From Liopterus haemorrhoidalis (Eukaryota; Arthropoda; Insecta; Coleoptera; Dytiscidae), in the NCBI GenBank assembly GCA_963971575.1, contig OZ020624.1, forward strand, positions 14,911,249-14,975,248: DNA of 64,000 nucleotides. Direction: 5' to 3'. Positions 35,227-43,586 of the stretch are shown here, one piece after another. Position 1 is the first letter of the stretch. Each line of letters opens with the position of its first letter. The notes below the pieces were generated by a model. That model did no database searches, was not told where the DNA came from, and saw nothing but the letters and a program-made list of their open reading frames with translations. The position numbers and the translations under genes were made by a program.

Positions 35227-35991
35227 TTATTGTCTTATATTACACTGTAAACAATCCTTCCTCAATGGATTGGAAAAACCAACAACATCTTCGTTTTCAC
35301 CACTCCATTTATTGTAATGGGTGTGGCAGCACAAATATTGTTGAAACCGTGTATCATTCCTCCAAGATACTGGAAATTTATTCCACTGTTCTTTGATTTG
35401 ATTTTCCGCAAACACCATAATAAATTCCATGGGAAGTTGGGCTATTTCTTCGGCATCCATAAAATTCAACACACCACCATGAATTTGATATTTTTTGAAA
35501 GCATTATATTTATTAAATGTATTTTTAAACCATTTCAATAATGCTTTAACATTACGAACAGCACAATTATTAATATGTAAATTGCAATAGTCTGTTTGAA
35601 GAGGTTCATGAATCTCGGCTAATTTTGGACACCCTAAATTTTCTAGATTTATTATTTTTTTGTCTATATAATTTTGCAGCCATTGCACTTTCTCCAACCC
35701 TTTCACGTATACATTTTCAATTTCAACACCATCTAATAAATCCTTGAGTGTTGCAGGAAAGTTGATATATGACTCGTTTCCAGAACACCATTCCAAATTG
35801 TGATATTTTTTCGTAAGCCATCGGGCATTGTACTGGTCTTCAGAACTCAGATCAGACCACGGACATGGTGGCTTAAATATTTTTGAAATACATATATCAC
35901 TTTTCACATCAACAACAGCGAGTTCTTTACAAATAAATTCATTATTTTTCGCTATTTTGAACCCCTGTAAATCAACTATCATGGAACTCAT
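35227..35991 (-). CDS. Putative DEDD-type exonuclease-like protein
   Basis: The frame is open from 36081, but that would overlap the integrase gene. The ATG at 35991 gives 254 aa starting MSSMIVDLQGF and removes the overlap. Features: MIVDLQGF near the start, a KELAVVD segment, YVKGLEKVQWL in the middle, then C..LH...CAVRNVKALLKW. This spacing of acidic and hydrophobic blocks recalls the RNase H-fold DEDD exonuclease-like proteins often found beside insect Maverick integrase genes. I rely on memory of the family, so the function is tentative. Cys and His residues near the C-terminus (CCHTHYNKW, CLQC) could bind zinc. Confidence 0.6.
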   Translation of the reverse strand: MSSMIVDLQGFKIAKNNEFICKELAVVDVKSDICISKIFKPPCPWSDLSSEDQYNARWLTKKYHNLEWCSGNESYINFPATLKDLLDGVEIENVYVKGLEKVQWLQNYIDKKIINLENLGCPKLAEIHEPLQTDYCNLHINNCAVRNVKALLKWFKNTFNKYNAFKKYQIHGGVLNFMDAEEIAQLPMEFIMVFAENQIKEQWNKFPVSWRNDTRFQQYLCCHTHYNKWSGENEDVVGFSNPLRKDCLQCNIRQ

Positions 35992-36034
35992 GATGATGTC
36001 AGGAAGCGTAGAAGCAACAGATTGAACACCGGTT

Positions 36035-36964
36035 TTACTCCACATTGCTTTTATGTATCCAACTGTTTTGATTATTATCAAACCCCAACCACTTTACAAA
36101 CACCATATCACCTTTTCGTTTAAGCACTTTTTGAACCAAGTACAAATCAGAATGTTTCACTTTTTGCAATTCTTCGTTGTAAAATCCCCCCTGTATTGGT
36201 TGATCTGTAAAATCTTTCAGGATATATGTGGTAGGGTTTGTTAAACATATCTTTGAGATGATGAATATTTCGTTTGACCAGTTTGGTGTGTAACCCTTTT
36301 CAAATTCACTACGATATTTGCTTATACGTACATGGTCACCAACTCTGTATTTTGACTTTATATCGGCAATTTTAATACGATTATAAGAGGTATTCAACAC
36401 CTGTTTTTCAATCTTTTTTGTAACATCAATCGGTCTCATATTAATCGTGCTATGCTTCCTCATATTATACTTCAACACAATATCTTGCAATAATTTCAAC
36501 CATTTGTATGTCCCCTGAAAGCTAAACTCCTTCCACATGAGTGATTTAAGCGAACGGTTTACACGCTCTACAATACTCGCTTTCTTGCTACTAAATGTTG
36601 AGTAATGGTTAATCTTGTATTTTTCCATTAATTTTTTAAACTCTTTGTTATAAAATTCTTTACCCATATCAGTTTGTAGATTTTTAGGGATTCGATTATT
36701 ACTAGAAAAAATTTTTTGCATTGTTTTAGACACGTCAACTCCTGATTTACTTTTAACTGGTTCAGCCCACACATATTTTGAAAATGTATCGATCACCACT
36801 AGTATGTATCGATATCCTTTATTTTGTTGCGCATACGGGAGCATTTCTACCAAATCTGCTTGAAATGTTTCATCTAAACCTTTAATGATAACTTTTCTCC
36901 GTTTAAAATTAATCCTTGCAGATCTATGTAATTCATTAACAACATCACGTTTTGCTTTAGACAT
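36035..36964 (-). CDS. INT: Retrovirus-like integrase with chromodomain
   Basis: 309 aa from ATG 36964. The rve core carries the DDE triad: D37 (ADLVEM), D99 (QTDMG) and E133 (SIVERVNR), with 33 residues between the last two. The C-terminal 45 residues form a chromodomain-like segment (VFVKWLGFDNNQNSWI). The N-terminal HHCC zinc finger is not obvious. In Polintons this enzyme joins the element ends to target DNA with a 6-bp stagger, as the GTTAGG duplication here shows. The stop of the upstream gene lies just seven bases before this ATG, so the two may share a transcript. Confidence 0.93.
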   Translation of the reverse strand: MSKAKRDVVNELHRSARINFKRRKVIIKGLDETFQADLVEMLPYAQQNKGYRYILVVIDTFSKYVWAEPVKSKSGVDVSKTMQKIFSSNNRIPKNLQTDMGKEFYNKEFKKLMEKYKINHYSTFSSKKASIVERVNRSLKSLMWKEFSFQGTYKWLKLLQDIVLKYNMRKHSTINMRPIDVTKKIEKQVLNTSYNRIKIADIKSKYRVGDHVRISKYRSEFEKGYTPNWSNEIFIISKICLTNPTTYILKDFTDQPIQGGFYNEELQKVKHSDLYLVQKVLKRKGDMVFVKWLGFDNNQNSWIHKSNVE

Positions 36965-36970
36965 GTTCAA

Positions 36971-36988
36971 TCATTCAACGGCTGCTGC

Positions 36989-37024
<36 letters not shown>

Positions 37025-37363
37025 AGCAGAATCGAGAGCTGACTGGACGCTCTTGCTTGAAGTATCTTCTATTTCAGGTTTCGGCATCTTCAACTCTTCA
37101 ACTACCCTTTTCACTATTGATATTACACGTTTCAATACGATATTAATACCATCCACCTCCTTTTGAATCCGATCATTTAATTTAATTGCTGTAGAATCCA
37201 ATTCCTGCCTCATATATTTTTTATTTACAGCATCATCTTCATTCATAGGATCACCAACGTTTGCTAGTCGCCTGCTGTTGAAATTATATGCATCATCATC
37301 ATCATCATCATCATCATAATGGCGGTATTTTGTTGCATGATGTCCAAACTTATTGATGGGCAT
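36971..37363 (-). CDS. Fibre-like protein with Asp and Thr runs, 130 aa
   Basis: Starts at ATG 37363 and ends 7 bp before the integrase ATG. An eight-Asp run near residue 20 is followed by RRLANVGDPMNEDDAVNKKY, then a heptad-like helix (about residues 50-95) and an eleven-Thr run. The NVGDP...DAVNKKY phrase resembles the shaft-start motif of phage tail-fibre and virus attachment proteins. That suggests a trimeric fibre or adhesin-like virion protein, but this is inference. Trinucleotide runs (CAT and GTT) encode the homopolymers and are likely length-variable. Confidence 0.65.
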
Positions 37364-37376
37364 TTTGATACTGATT

Positions 37377-38432
37377 TTATTGAATAATGTTGGCTTCTTT
37401 TAACTCTTCGATAATAGATACAATTTCATTATTATGATTGTTGTTACCAGCTACTTGGGATGCAATTAAAAGCTTCAATCTATCAACTAGCTCGTTTGGA
37501 TCATCCCAGTGTACATATTCCACAGGATTATTACTATAATTCATAAGTAATCCTCCCCCATGCAAACCTGTCACAACCTGTCTTTTAGAAACCCGTCTAG
37601 GTGTTGATGTAGTTCGTGTTAGTAACGGTTTAATAATTGTTCTATATTTTAGTGAGCGATTCCCACGCACCTGCTCATCAGGATCATAATTCCTTTTATG
37701 AACATTAAATCTTTCTAGTATATCACGATAATTGGCATTGTCAACTTTAGTATAACCTGAAGGTTTACTTTTAAATAATAGTTCATACAGACCAGGGGTG
37801 CCACTATATTTTATATTATTTATAACTATATCTTTATCAACAAATTCAACATCAGCATTAGCAATTTTAAATTTGTTACTAATCGGGTTAAAGTTTATAC
37901 CGGTTGTATGATCAAATTTAGTACCCTCATGTGTTATCATTTCTTCAATGTATTGACGTGGTAGTGGGTGATACTGTGCAAGATATTCTTCCCATGCTTC
38001 CTCAGACATTGATTTAGCTACCATATTTGATAAATAACTATAATCAATATCTCGATCTTCTTCTTCTTCTTCTTCCATGGTTGGTGCATTCTGCGCTATT
38101 ACGCTACTCTCGAGAAATGAGGGAATTTCCCGATCGGTTGTTGTACTAGCATCTAAAAAATTTGGTATTGATTTGGAGGGTTTTTCGATGTTTGAAGAGG
38201 AATGTTTTTCAATTTTTGGTTCACTTTTCAAATTTTCTTCTCGATTTTCTTCTTGTTTAATCGCACTAACATCATATAACTTACTCGATAGTTCTTTCAG
38301 TTGTTTTGTGACTGGCTCATATGATTTCTCAAGCTGGCTTTCCTGCTCTTTAGCACCCTCTTTTAGGGCTTGCAGTTTTCGTTTAACCGTTTTACGGGTT
38401 TTTACCAACCTCTCTTTTAGTTTTTTATCCAT
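37377..38432 (-). CDS. Conserved Maverick protein with N-terminal coiled coil
   Basis: Open from 38456; the ATG at 38432 (MDKKLKERLVK) looks the better start, giving about 351 aa. The N-terminal third is highly charged and helical (Lys/Glu/Gln-rich). It is followed by acidic low-complexity sequence, a conserved block with GTPGLYELLFKSKP and a Cys-free C-terminal part with HGGGLL and YVHWDDPNELVDRL. I recall similar uncharacterised proteins in insect Mavericks (a DUF-type family, possibly the PX/PY class), with no known function. It lies upstream of the fibre-like gene and the integrase on the same strand. Confidence 0.7.
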   Translation of the reverse strand: MDKKLKERLVKTRKTVKRKLQALKEGAKEQESQLEKSYEPVTKQLKELSSKLYDVSAIKQEENREENLKSEPKIEKHSSSNIEKPSKSIPNFLDASTTTDREIPSFLESSVIAQNAPTMEEEEEEDRDIDYSYLSNMVAKSMSEEAWEEYLAQYHPLPRQYIEEMITHEGTKFDHTTGINFNPISNKFKIANADVEFVDKDIVINNIKYSGTPGLYELLFKSKPSGYTKVDNANYRDILERFNVHKRNYDPDEQVRGNRSLKYRTIIKPLLTRTTSTPRRVSKRQVVTGLHGGGLLMNYSNNPVEYVHWDDPNELVDRLKLLIASQVAGNNNHNNEIVSIIEELKEANIIQ

Positions 38433-38440
38433 ACTACTTA

Positions 38441-38627
38441 AACAGGTTAAAAGCAACTAAACAGAGCTATCTTTTTCACCTATTCTATTTTATTACTGGA
38501 AAAAATTTGCTCGACACCCCGAAACAACTAAAAATATGCTAAAAACAGGTCAAAAATAGGTAAAAAGCAACTGAACAGAGCTGTTTTCCCCACCGAATCT
38601 ATTCTATTACTGGAAACAATCTGCTCC
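38441..38627. repeat. Diverged direct repeats upstream of the coiled-coil gene
   Basis: Two copies of a 70-85 bp segment (AACAGGT...AAAGCAACT.AACAGAGCT ... CTATTACTGGAAA) at 38441-38512 and 38544-38627. They span the promoter region of the minus-strand gene and the end of the ATPase gene. Confidence 0.6.
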
Positions 38628-38634
38628 ATCCGAA

Positions 38635-39321
38635 TTATTTATCCAATATTAAAAAATTATCAAAACCTTTTCTGTAGCGACCTCTATTCAAAGCACTTTC
38701 TTTATTAATTAACAAAAAACCATAATTGTCACGCCAACAAAACGAACACATGTCTCTGAATTCATTGTAATTCATATCTGTCCCCACGTGATCCGTGTAC
38801 GCATGTTTCAAATTCATTTCATCTTGTTTGAAAAGAATGATTAAATTTGAATTATCACGAATGAGTTGTTTTGGAATTTTTGAATATGTCTGGGCGAGGT
38901 AGAAACAATCAACCAGAAAATGTCGCCCCATGGAAAAATACTGACGTACTACGTCCTGTTTGCTTGTCATAATATCATCAAATATAAAAACAGTATTACA
39001 TTTTGCATGAGCAGGTGATACAATTTTTTCACTACTGCTATATGCCTTAAACGTAATACCATTTATTGGTTTCAACAGCTGTTCCAGATACTTATACTTG
39101 GGTTGATACAGAGACTTGGAATAAAGATTAACGTTTTCAAAACGTAAACCATTTGGATGTTCAATTAATGCAACGATTAAATTTGTTTTCCCACAACCAC
39201 TCGGACCAGAAATCAAACATCTAACGATTGAAGGTAGTAAGGTACTATGCCTTTGTTTTTTTTTACATTCAATATCACAATTTACAACGTTTAAGGTTTG
39301 GGAGTGTTTTACTACACGCAT
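38635..39321 (-). CDS. ATP: Packaging ATPase (A32/FtsK-HerA type)
   Basis: 228 aa from ATG 39321. Walker A GPSGCGKT at residues 39-46, Walker B VFIFDD at 111-116, and a conserved Q144 in YLAQTYSKIPK. This is the genome-packaging ATPase of Polintons and related double-jelly-roll viruses, which pumps DNA into the capsid. It is the first gene read leftwards from the divergent start next to the plus-strand structural cluster at 39383, so both may share control sequences in the 61-bp gap. Confidence 0.93.
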   Translation of the reverse strand: MRVVKHSQTLNVVNCDIECKKKQRHSTLLPSIVRCLISGPSGCGKTNLIVALIEHPNGLRFENVNLYSKSLYQPKYKYLEQLLKPINGITFKAYSSSEKIVSPAHAKCNTVFIFDDIMTSKQDVVRQYFSMGRHFLVDCFYLAQTYSKIPKQLIRDNSNLIILFKQDEMNLKHAYTDHVGTDMNYNEFRDMCSFCWRDNYGFLLINKESALNRGRYRKGFDNFLILDK

Positions 39322-39382
39322 GGTGGTTGTTGAAAGAAAACTGATAAATATTTCAACATTTTTATTTATTTAATCATTTGTA

Positions 39383-40198
39383 ATGTATGTGCAGAGGGGC
39401 AAGCATCGCAAACAGGGTGCGGGTTTCTTAAATACTTTAATAAACAAACTTCCAGTTGAACTTCATATCCCAGGATATAGATATTGCGGTCCTGGTACCC
39501 GTTTAGAGAAAAGATTATTGCGTGGGGATCCTGGAATAAATAAATTAGACACGGCTTGCAGACAACACGACATCGCTTATAATCTAAGTGAAAAAATTGA
39601 AGATCGACACGAAGCAGATCGTATTCTAGCTGAGGAGGCATCTCAACGTCTCAAATCATCAGACGCATCAATAGGTGAAAAAATTGCAGCGCTCGGAGTA
39701 AAAACAGCGATGAAGGCAAAAGTGAAGTTAGGCATGGGCATGGATAACAAACAATCCACGATTAAGCGTAAGACTAGGAAACGAAAAAGTCAGGGAGTGA
39801 TGCCCTTTCGTGATGTTGTGAAACGGGCTCGTACTGCCATCAGAAAAAATAAACCTGAAAACATAGAGAAAGCAGCTCAAGTAGCATTCCGCTCAATCAA
39901 ACAAATCAAGAGAAAAATTGGAACACCACGTGTAATATCACTACCGAAATCTGGTGGATTTCTCCCCTTGATTCCTCTTTTTGCAGGGCTTAGCGCACTA
40001 GGAGCCTTAGGAGGTGGTGCGGCGGGAATTGCAAAGGCTGTCGGCGATGCCCGTACCGCATCTGAACAATTGAAAGAAAGTCAGAGACACAACAAAACGT
40101 TAGAGGCGATAGCTATGGGTAAAGGGTTGTACTTGCGACCGCATAAAAAAGGTTATGGAATGTATTTGAGAGCTCCATGTAAATCAAAAAACTGTTAA
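39383..40198 (+). CDS. PLA2-like, membrane-active virion protein, 271 aa
   Basis: The N-terminal third has YCGPGT and LDTACRQHDIAY (about residues 32-70), the calcium loop and catalytic His-Asp of the parvovirus VP1-type phospholipase A2 fold. A strongly basic middle follows, then a hydrophobic Gly/Ala-rich segment (about 195-218, LSALGALGGGAAGIAKAV). The end carries GLYLRPHKKGYGMYL, a motif shared with small adenovirus-like core or cement proteins of Mavericks. The likely role is breaching endosomal membranes during entry, by analogy with parvovirus VP1 and adenovirus pVI. First gene of the plus-strand structural cluster. Confidence 0.85.
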   Translation: MYVQRGKHRKQGAGFLNTLINKLPVELHIPGYRYCGPGTRLEKRLLRGDPGINKLDTACRQHDIAYNLSEKIEDRHEADRILAEEASQRLKSSDASIGEKIAALGVKTAMKAKVKLGMGMDNKQSTIKRKTRKRKSQGVMPFRDVVKRARTAIRKNKPENIEKAAQVAFRSIKQIKRKIGTPRVISLPKSGGFLPLIPLFAGLSALGALGGGAAGIAKAVGDARTASEQLKESQRHNKTLEAIAMGKGLYLRPHKKGYGMYLRAPCKSKNC

Positions 40199-40569
40199 TA
40201 GAGTTACCAGAACGTGCACTCACCGACATAGATATAAGCAAATTTGCAAAAAAAATTAAATTGCCATATTTTCGCGGAGTCTTTTCTCGAAATGAACTAC
40301 CCATAAAAGTAAATAAAAATGAAATGGGTGTTATAAATTTGGATGATGCTAACCATCCTGGTTCACATTGGGTGTGTTATAAAAAATATAAAAATGTGGC
40401 TATATATTTTGACAGTTTTGGTAACTTAAAACCTCCGATTGAATTAGTGAAATATCTTAAAAGTAATAATGATTGCGACATCATTAGATATAATCATGAT
40501 GTGCATCAAACTTACAATGATATAAATTGTGGGCACTTATGTTTAAAATTTCTATATGAAAACAGATAA
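40183..40569 (+). CDS. PRO: Adenain-type cysteine protease (start unclear)
   Basis: About 128 aa of the adenovirus protease family: catalytic His in GSHWVCY, acidic partner in IYFDSFG and nucleophile Cys in NCGHLCL near the end. It processes capsid proteins in adenoviruses and Polintons. The frame opens after a TAA at 40180-40182 and overlaps the end of the PLA2-like gene in another frame. No ATG occurs before the conserved ALTDIDISKFAKKI region; the first in-frame ATG (40319) would cut off a conserved N-terminal part. A non-AUG start, an upstream exon, frameshift expression or a real defect are all possible. Confidence 0.85.
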   Translation: MKKLLIELPERALTDIDISKFAKKIKLPYFRGVFSRNELPIKVNKNEMGVINLDDANHPGSHWVCYKKYKNVAIYFDSFGNLKPPIELVKYLKSNNDCDIIRYNHDVHQTYNDINCGHLCLKFLYENR

Positions 40570-40606
40570 AATATATATGCAAAGGTGTAGTTATCTTAAA
40601 GAAGCC

Positions 40607-41329
40607 ATGTCATATACGTTCACTCTCACAGGACGCAGCTCTATCTTAACCGCAGATATTAATCCCGCTATTGATTTAGATGATGATGATGGAGAGTATG
40701 TGTTGGGGTTAATTAATTGCGAGTCATATAATGCGATTCCAAATATTGAAGAGGGTATCAATAATTGTTTCTATTTCGGTGACAAAAAATGTGAATTACC
40801 GACAGGATCATATGAAGTGAAGGATATAAAAACATACTTGAACAGGTTTATTAAAAAACTGAATGAGGATGCTCAGGGTGGGAAAGAAACATTAATAATA
40901 AAAGCGAACAGAAGTACTTTGAAATGTGAAATATTAGCAAGTCAAGATATTGATTTCACTAGAAATGATACCTTCAGAGATTTATTGGGGTATAAATCCA
41001 ATCTTCTTAAAGCTAGTGAGGTACATATAGCTGATTATCCAATAAATATTCTCAAAGTAAACGCTATATGTATTATGTGCAATTTGATATCAGGATCATA
41101 TAATAATAACGAACAAACGCATATTATTCATGAATTTTTCCCGAATGTTGAACCTGGTGAAAAAATTATTGAAAGCCCACAAAATACAATTTACATGCCG
41201 ATAAACACACGTAGTGTAAGATCGATTATCGTACATATACAAGATCAAGATGGCAATTTAATCAATTTCAGAGGTGAAGTCATTACGTTAAGACTACATC
41301 TGAAGAAAGTAGCTAACAATGGTCATTAA
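40607..41329 (+). CDS. mCP: Minor capsid (penton-like, single jelly-roll) protein
   Basis: 240 aa from the ATG at 40607 (MSYTFTLTGRSSIL). The frame is open from ATG 40556, which would overlap the protease stop and add 17 residues, but family members as I recall begin at MS.T.TLTG. It is beta-rich, with conserved GEYVLGLINCESYNAIPNI and FYFGD...LPTGSYEV blocks. In Polintons this protein forms the pentameric vertices. Overlaps the 49-aa gene by 11 bp at its end. Confidence 0.8.
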   Translation: MSYTFTLTGRSSILTADINPAIDLDDDDGEYVLGLINCESYNAIPNIEEGINNCFYFGDKKCELPTGSYEVKDIKTYLNRFIKKLNEDAQGGKETLIIKANRSTLKCEILASQDIDFTRNDTFRDLLGYKSNLLKASEVHIADYPINILKVNAICIMCNLISGSYNNNEQTHIIHEFFPNVEPGEKIIESPQNTIYMPINTRSVRSIIVHIQDQDGNLINFRGEVITLRLHLKKVANNGH

Positions 41330-41468
41330 ATACAATCAACCCACTATCCGCACGGTATTAAATAAACCTTATGAGTTTAAAAAAACCAGTTCGTTAAGGA
41401 CTGTCAAACAGTTAACGTTGGATAATCAGAAGTTTCTGCAATCGCTTGGACTTCAAATTAAGATTTAA
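41319..41468 (+). CDS. Small conserved protein, 49 aa
   Basis: ATG at 41319 overlaps the end of the minor capsid gene and stops at 41466-41468. The product is basic (starts MVIKYNQPTIRTVLNKPYEF, ends QFLQ-like helix and LGLQIKI) and falls under usual ORF cut-offs. Its position between the two capsid genes and the tight overlap suggest a real late gene, perhaps a capsid cement or scaffold factor. Function unknown. Confidence 0.55.
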   Translation: MVIKYNQPTIRTVLNKPYEFKKTSSLRTVKQLTLDNQKFLQSLGLQIKI

Positions 41469-41572
41469 AAATTGGTGGCAAGAAAAAAAAACGAAGAAGA
41501 AGAATAAATTCTCTCTAGTAGTTATTTGGATTAGGATTATAATCACTACAGTTTTCAAGTGTACTAGGAAAA

Positions 41573-42793
41573 ATGGATTATAATATTTTAAATGTAACAG
41601 AGCGTGCTCTAGAAGATAATTCTATTGTTAACGCAGAGAAACACACTCATCAGCCATACTCATCAACCACTTTTAACAATAATGATGAGGTCCGGATCCC
41701 GATCCCTCAGCAGGATACTTATACTCTACCGTGGAACAGTTTAATATACATAGAAGGTAGAGTGACTAAGGTAGATGGAACACCTTCAACCAACGTAAAA
41801 TTTACAAATAATGGTATTGCATTTTTGTTTGATGAAATTCGCTATGAAGTGAACGGGGTTGTAATTGATAGGGTTCGAAATCCGGGTATTACAACCACTA
41901 TGAAATCGCTTGTTTCATGTAACCAGAATGAAAGTAAGGCGTTGAAAAACGCTGGCTGGTATGGATGTTCAGAGACTGCTGATTCGCTAATAGATGAAAA
42001 GGGTTACTTCAATGTATGTATACCACTAAGAATGTTGCTTGGTTTTGCTGAGGATTTCCGAAAAATTATAATGAACTTACGTCAAGAGTTGGTTCTCATA
42101 CGCAGCAACACGGATAATAATGCTCTGAAAAATTCTGATGCTACAGAAAAAATAAAACTTGAACTAAATAAAGTTCAGTGGAAGATTCCACACATATCAG
42201 TGGCAGATGCGGAACGCTTAATGTTGTTGAATTTACTTAATGCTAATGCTGAACTACAATTAACGTTCAGAAGTTGGGAGTTGATAGAGTATCCCGTTTT
42301 GCAAGAAACTCAACATCATACCTGGGCGGTTAAAACTACCTCTCAACTTGAAAAACCTCGATTTATCATTTTCGGGTTACAGACAAATGTTAAAAATGAT
42401 CTGGGTAAAAGTATGAGTATATTTAACCATTGTCATTTAACTAATATAAAATTATATTTAAATTCTGAAATATATCCATATGATAATTTAAATTTGAACT
42501 TTAAGCAAAATTGTTATGCAATGTTATATGATATGTATGCACAGTTTCAATCATCGTATTACGGTCGAGATAATGGGCCAATAATGTCACCAGATGATTT
42601 TAAAAGATTCGCCCCATTAGCGGTTCTTGACTGTACTCATCAGAATGAAGTGTTAAAATCTGGAGCTGTAGAAGTTCGTCTGGAATTTGAAACTGGTGAA
42701 AACATGCCTGCGAATACTACTGCATATTGTCTAATTTTACATGATAAAATTGTTAAATATTCTCCTACAACCAGTATTGTACGTGTATTGTAA
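41573..42793 (+). CDS. MCP: Double-jelly-roll major capsid protein
   Basis: 406 aa from ATG 41573, preceded by a 104-bp AT-rich gap. The N-terminal jelly-roll holds NNDEVRIPIPQQDTYTLPWNS and FLFDEIRYEVNGVVIDRVRNPG, the hallmark of the insect Maverick double-jelly-roll proteins. The second half (LEKPRFIIFGLQT ... LNSEIYPYDN) gives the second barrel. It is predicted to build the hexameric capsid facets. It is the last gene before the right terminal repeats. The frame is intact. Confidence 0.88.
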   Translation: MDYNILNVTERALEDNSIVNAEKHTHQPYSSTTFNNNDEVRIPIPQQDTYTLPWNSLIYIEGRVTKVDGTPSTNVKFTNNGIAFLFDEIRYEVNGVVIDRVRNPGITTTMKSLVSCNQNESKALKNAGWYGCSETADSLIDEKGYFNVCIPLRMLLGFAEDFRKIIMNLRQELVLIRSNTDNNALKNSDATEKIKLELNKVQWKIPHISVADAERLMLLNLLNANAELQLTFRSWELIEYPVLQETQHHTWAVKTTSQLEKPRFIIFGLQTNVKNDLGKSMSIFNHCHLTNIKLYLNSEIYPYDNLNLNFKQNCYAMLYDMYAQFQSSYYGRDNGPIMSPDDFKRFAPLAVLDCTHQNEVLKSGAVEVRLEFETGENMPANTTAYCLILHDKIVKYSPTTSIVRVL

Positions 42794-42826
42794 TTTTCTT
42801 ATAATATGTATACTTTAAAATATGAT

Positions 42827-42971
42827 AAAAGTGTGTAATGATATATTTGTATATTTTTATGTTTTCAATAAATTCACATGTGAAAAATATAAAAACTATG
42901 TTTTATTCAATGACCCTAATTATGCAGAAAAGGAAAAAATAACAGCCTGTTAAAAGCAGTTCACATGGTCT
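42827..42971. repeat. Maverick inner terminal inverted repeat, right
   Basis: Mirror of 26691-26834. The non-matching right spacer is 42972-43102, in which I see no gene. Confidence 0.8.
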
Positions 42972-43102
42972 GTAAAATTTTCCTACGTAACACCTTTTAG
43001 AATTTTGTGAGCTCTTCACCCCTGTCATCTCCGCAACCATCTTAACACCATGATCGCACTACCTTTTCCTCCCATTTTCTCATAAACTTCTTCAGCTCTC
43101 AG

Positions 43103-43441
43103 GGAACCACCTGTTTAGAACCTCTTAGGCAACGACCTTTGACCTTCTTCAGCTGTCTCTATGGGGATGCTGTCCGCGACTTCTCCAGCACCTCCTGGGG
43201 CACTTCTTGTAACTGGTGACCTTGAAAGACACTCCCAAGGTCAAGTCGGACCCCATGACCTTGAAAAACTCTTCCAAGGTCAAGTCGGACCCCATGACCT
43301 TGAAAAACTCTTCCAAGGTCAAGTGGAACCCCATGACCTTGGAAGACTCTTCCAAGGTCAAGTGAAACCCCGTAATCTCGACATGCGGATGACCACGGTC
43401 CAAAGTCCAATGTGTCACAGGAATAGCACAAGTATACTACT
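43103..43441. repeat. Maverick outer terminal inverted repeat, right
   Basis: 339 bp mirror of the left repeat, with the four 39-bp units at 43216-43371. Confidence 0.92.
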
Positions 43442-43447
43442 GTTAGG
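43442..43447. repeat. Target-site duplication, right (GTTAGG)
   Basis: Right copy of the 6-bp Maverick target duplication. Confidence 0.9.
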
Positions 43448-43586
43448 GATTTACCCTTTAATTTTAAACAATATTTATTTTATATATTTTGCTGTTATGT
43501 GAATTATAAGGGAGTTATTTATATTTCAAATATTTGGAGTTCGTGCGCTTGGCGTTAGGAAATTTCCACTGTAAACAATGTATTGT

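Larger units (their letters stand above)
26110..43441. mobile_element. Maverick/Polinton, 17,332 bp, apparently full length
   Basis: Complete element. It has AGTAGTATAC... at the left end and its exact inverse at the right, with the 6-bp target duplication GTTAGG (26104-26109 and 43442-43447). Six base pairs and AG ends fit Polintons. The empty site is seen in the other macrosatellite units. The core Polinton set is present: protein-primed DNA polymerase B, retrovirus-like integrase, packaging ATPase, adenain-type protease, and minor and major capsid proteins. The long frames have no stop codons, so the insertion is recent. Only the protease start is unclear. Confidence 0.95.

Noticed and set aside
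39366..39641. 91-aa minus-strand frame opposite the PLA2-like gene
   Set aside because: Shadow of the plus-strand gene with its clear PLA2 motif.
26110..43441. Integrated free virus rather than a transposon
   Set aside because: The gene set fits both views; the clean TIRs, 6-bp duplication and integrase fit a Polinton, so I use that name and mention the virus-like genes.
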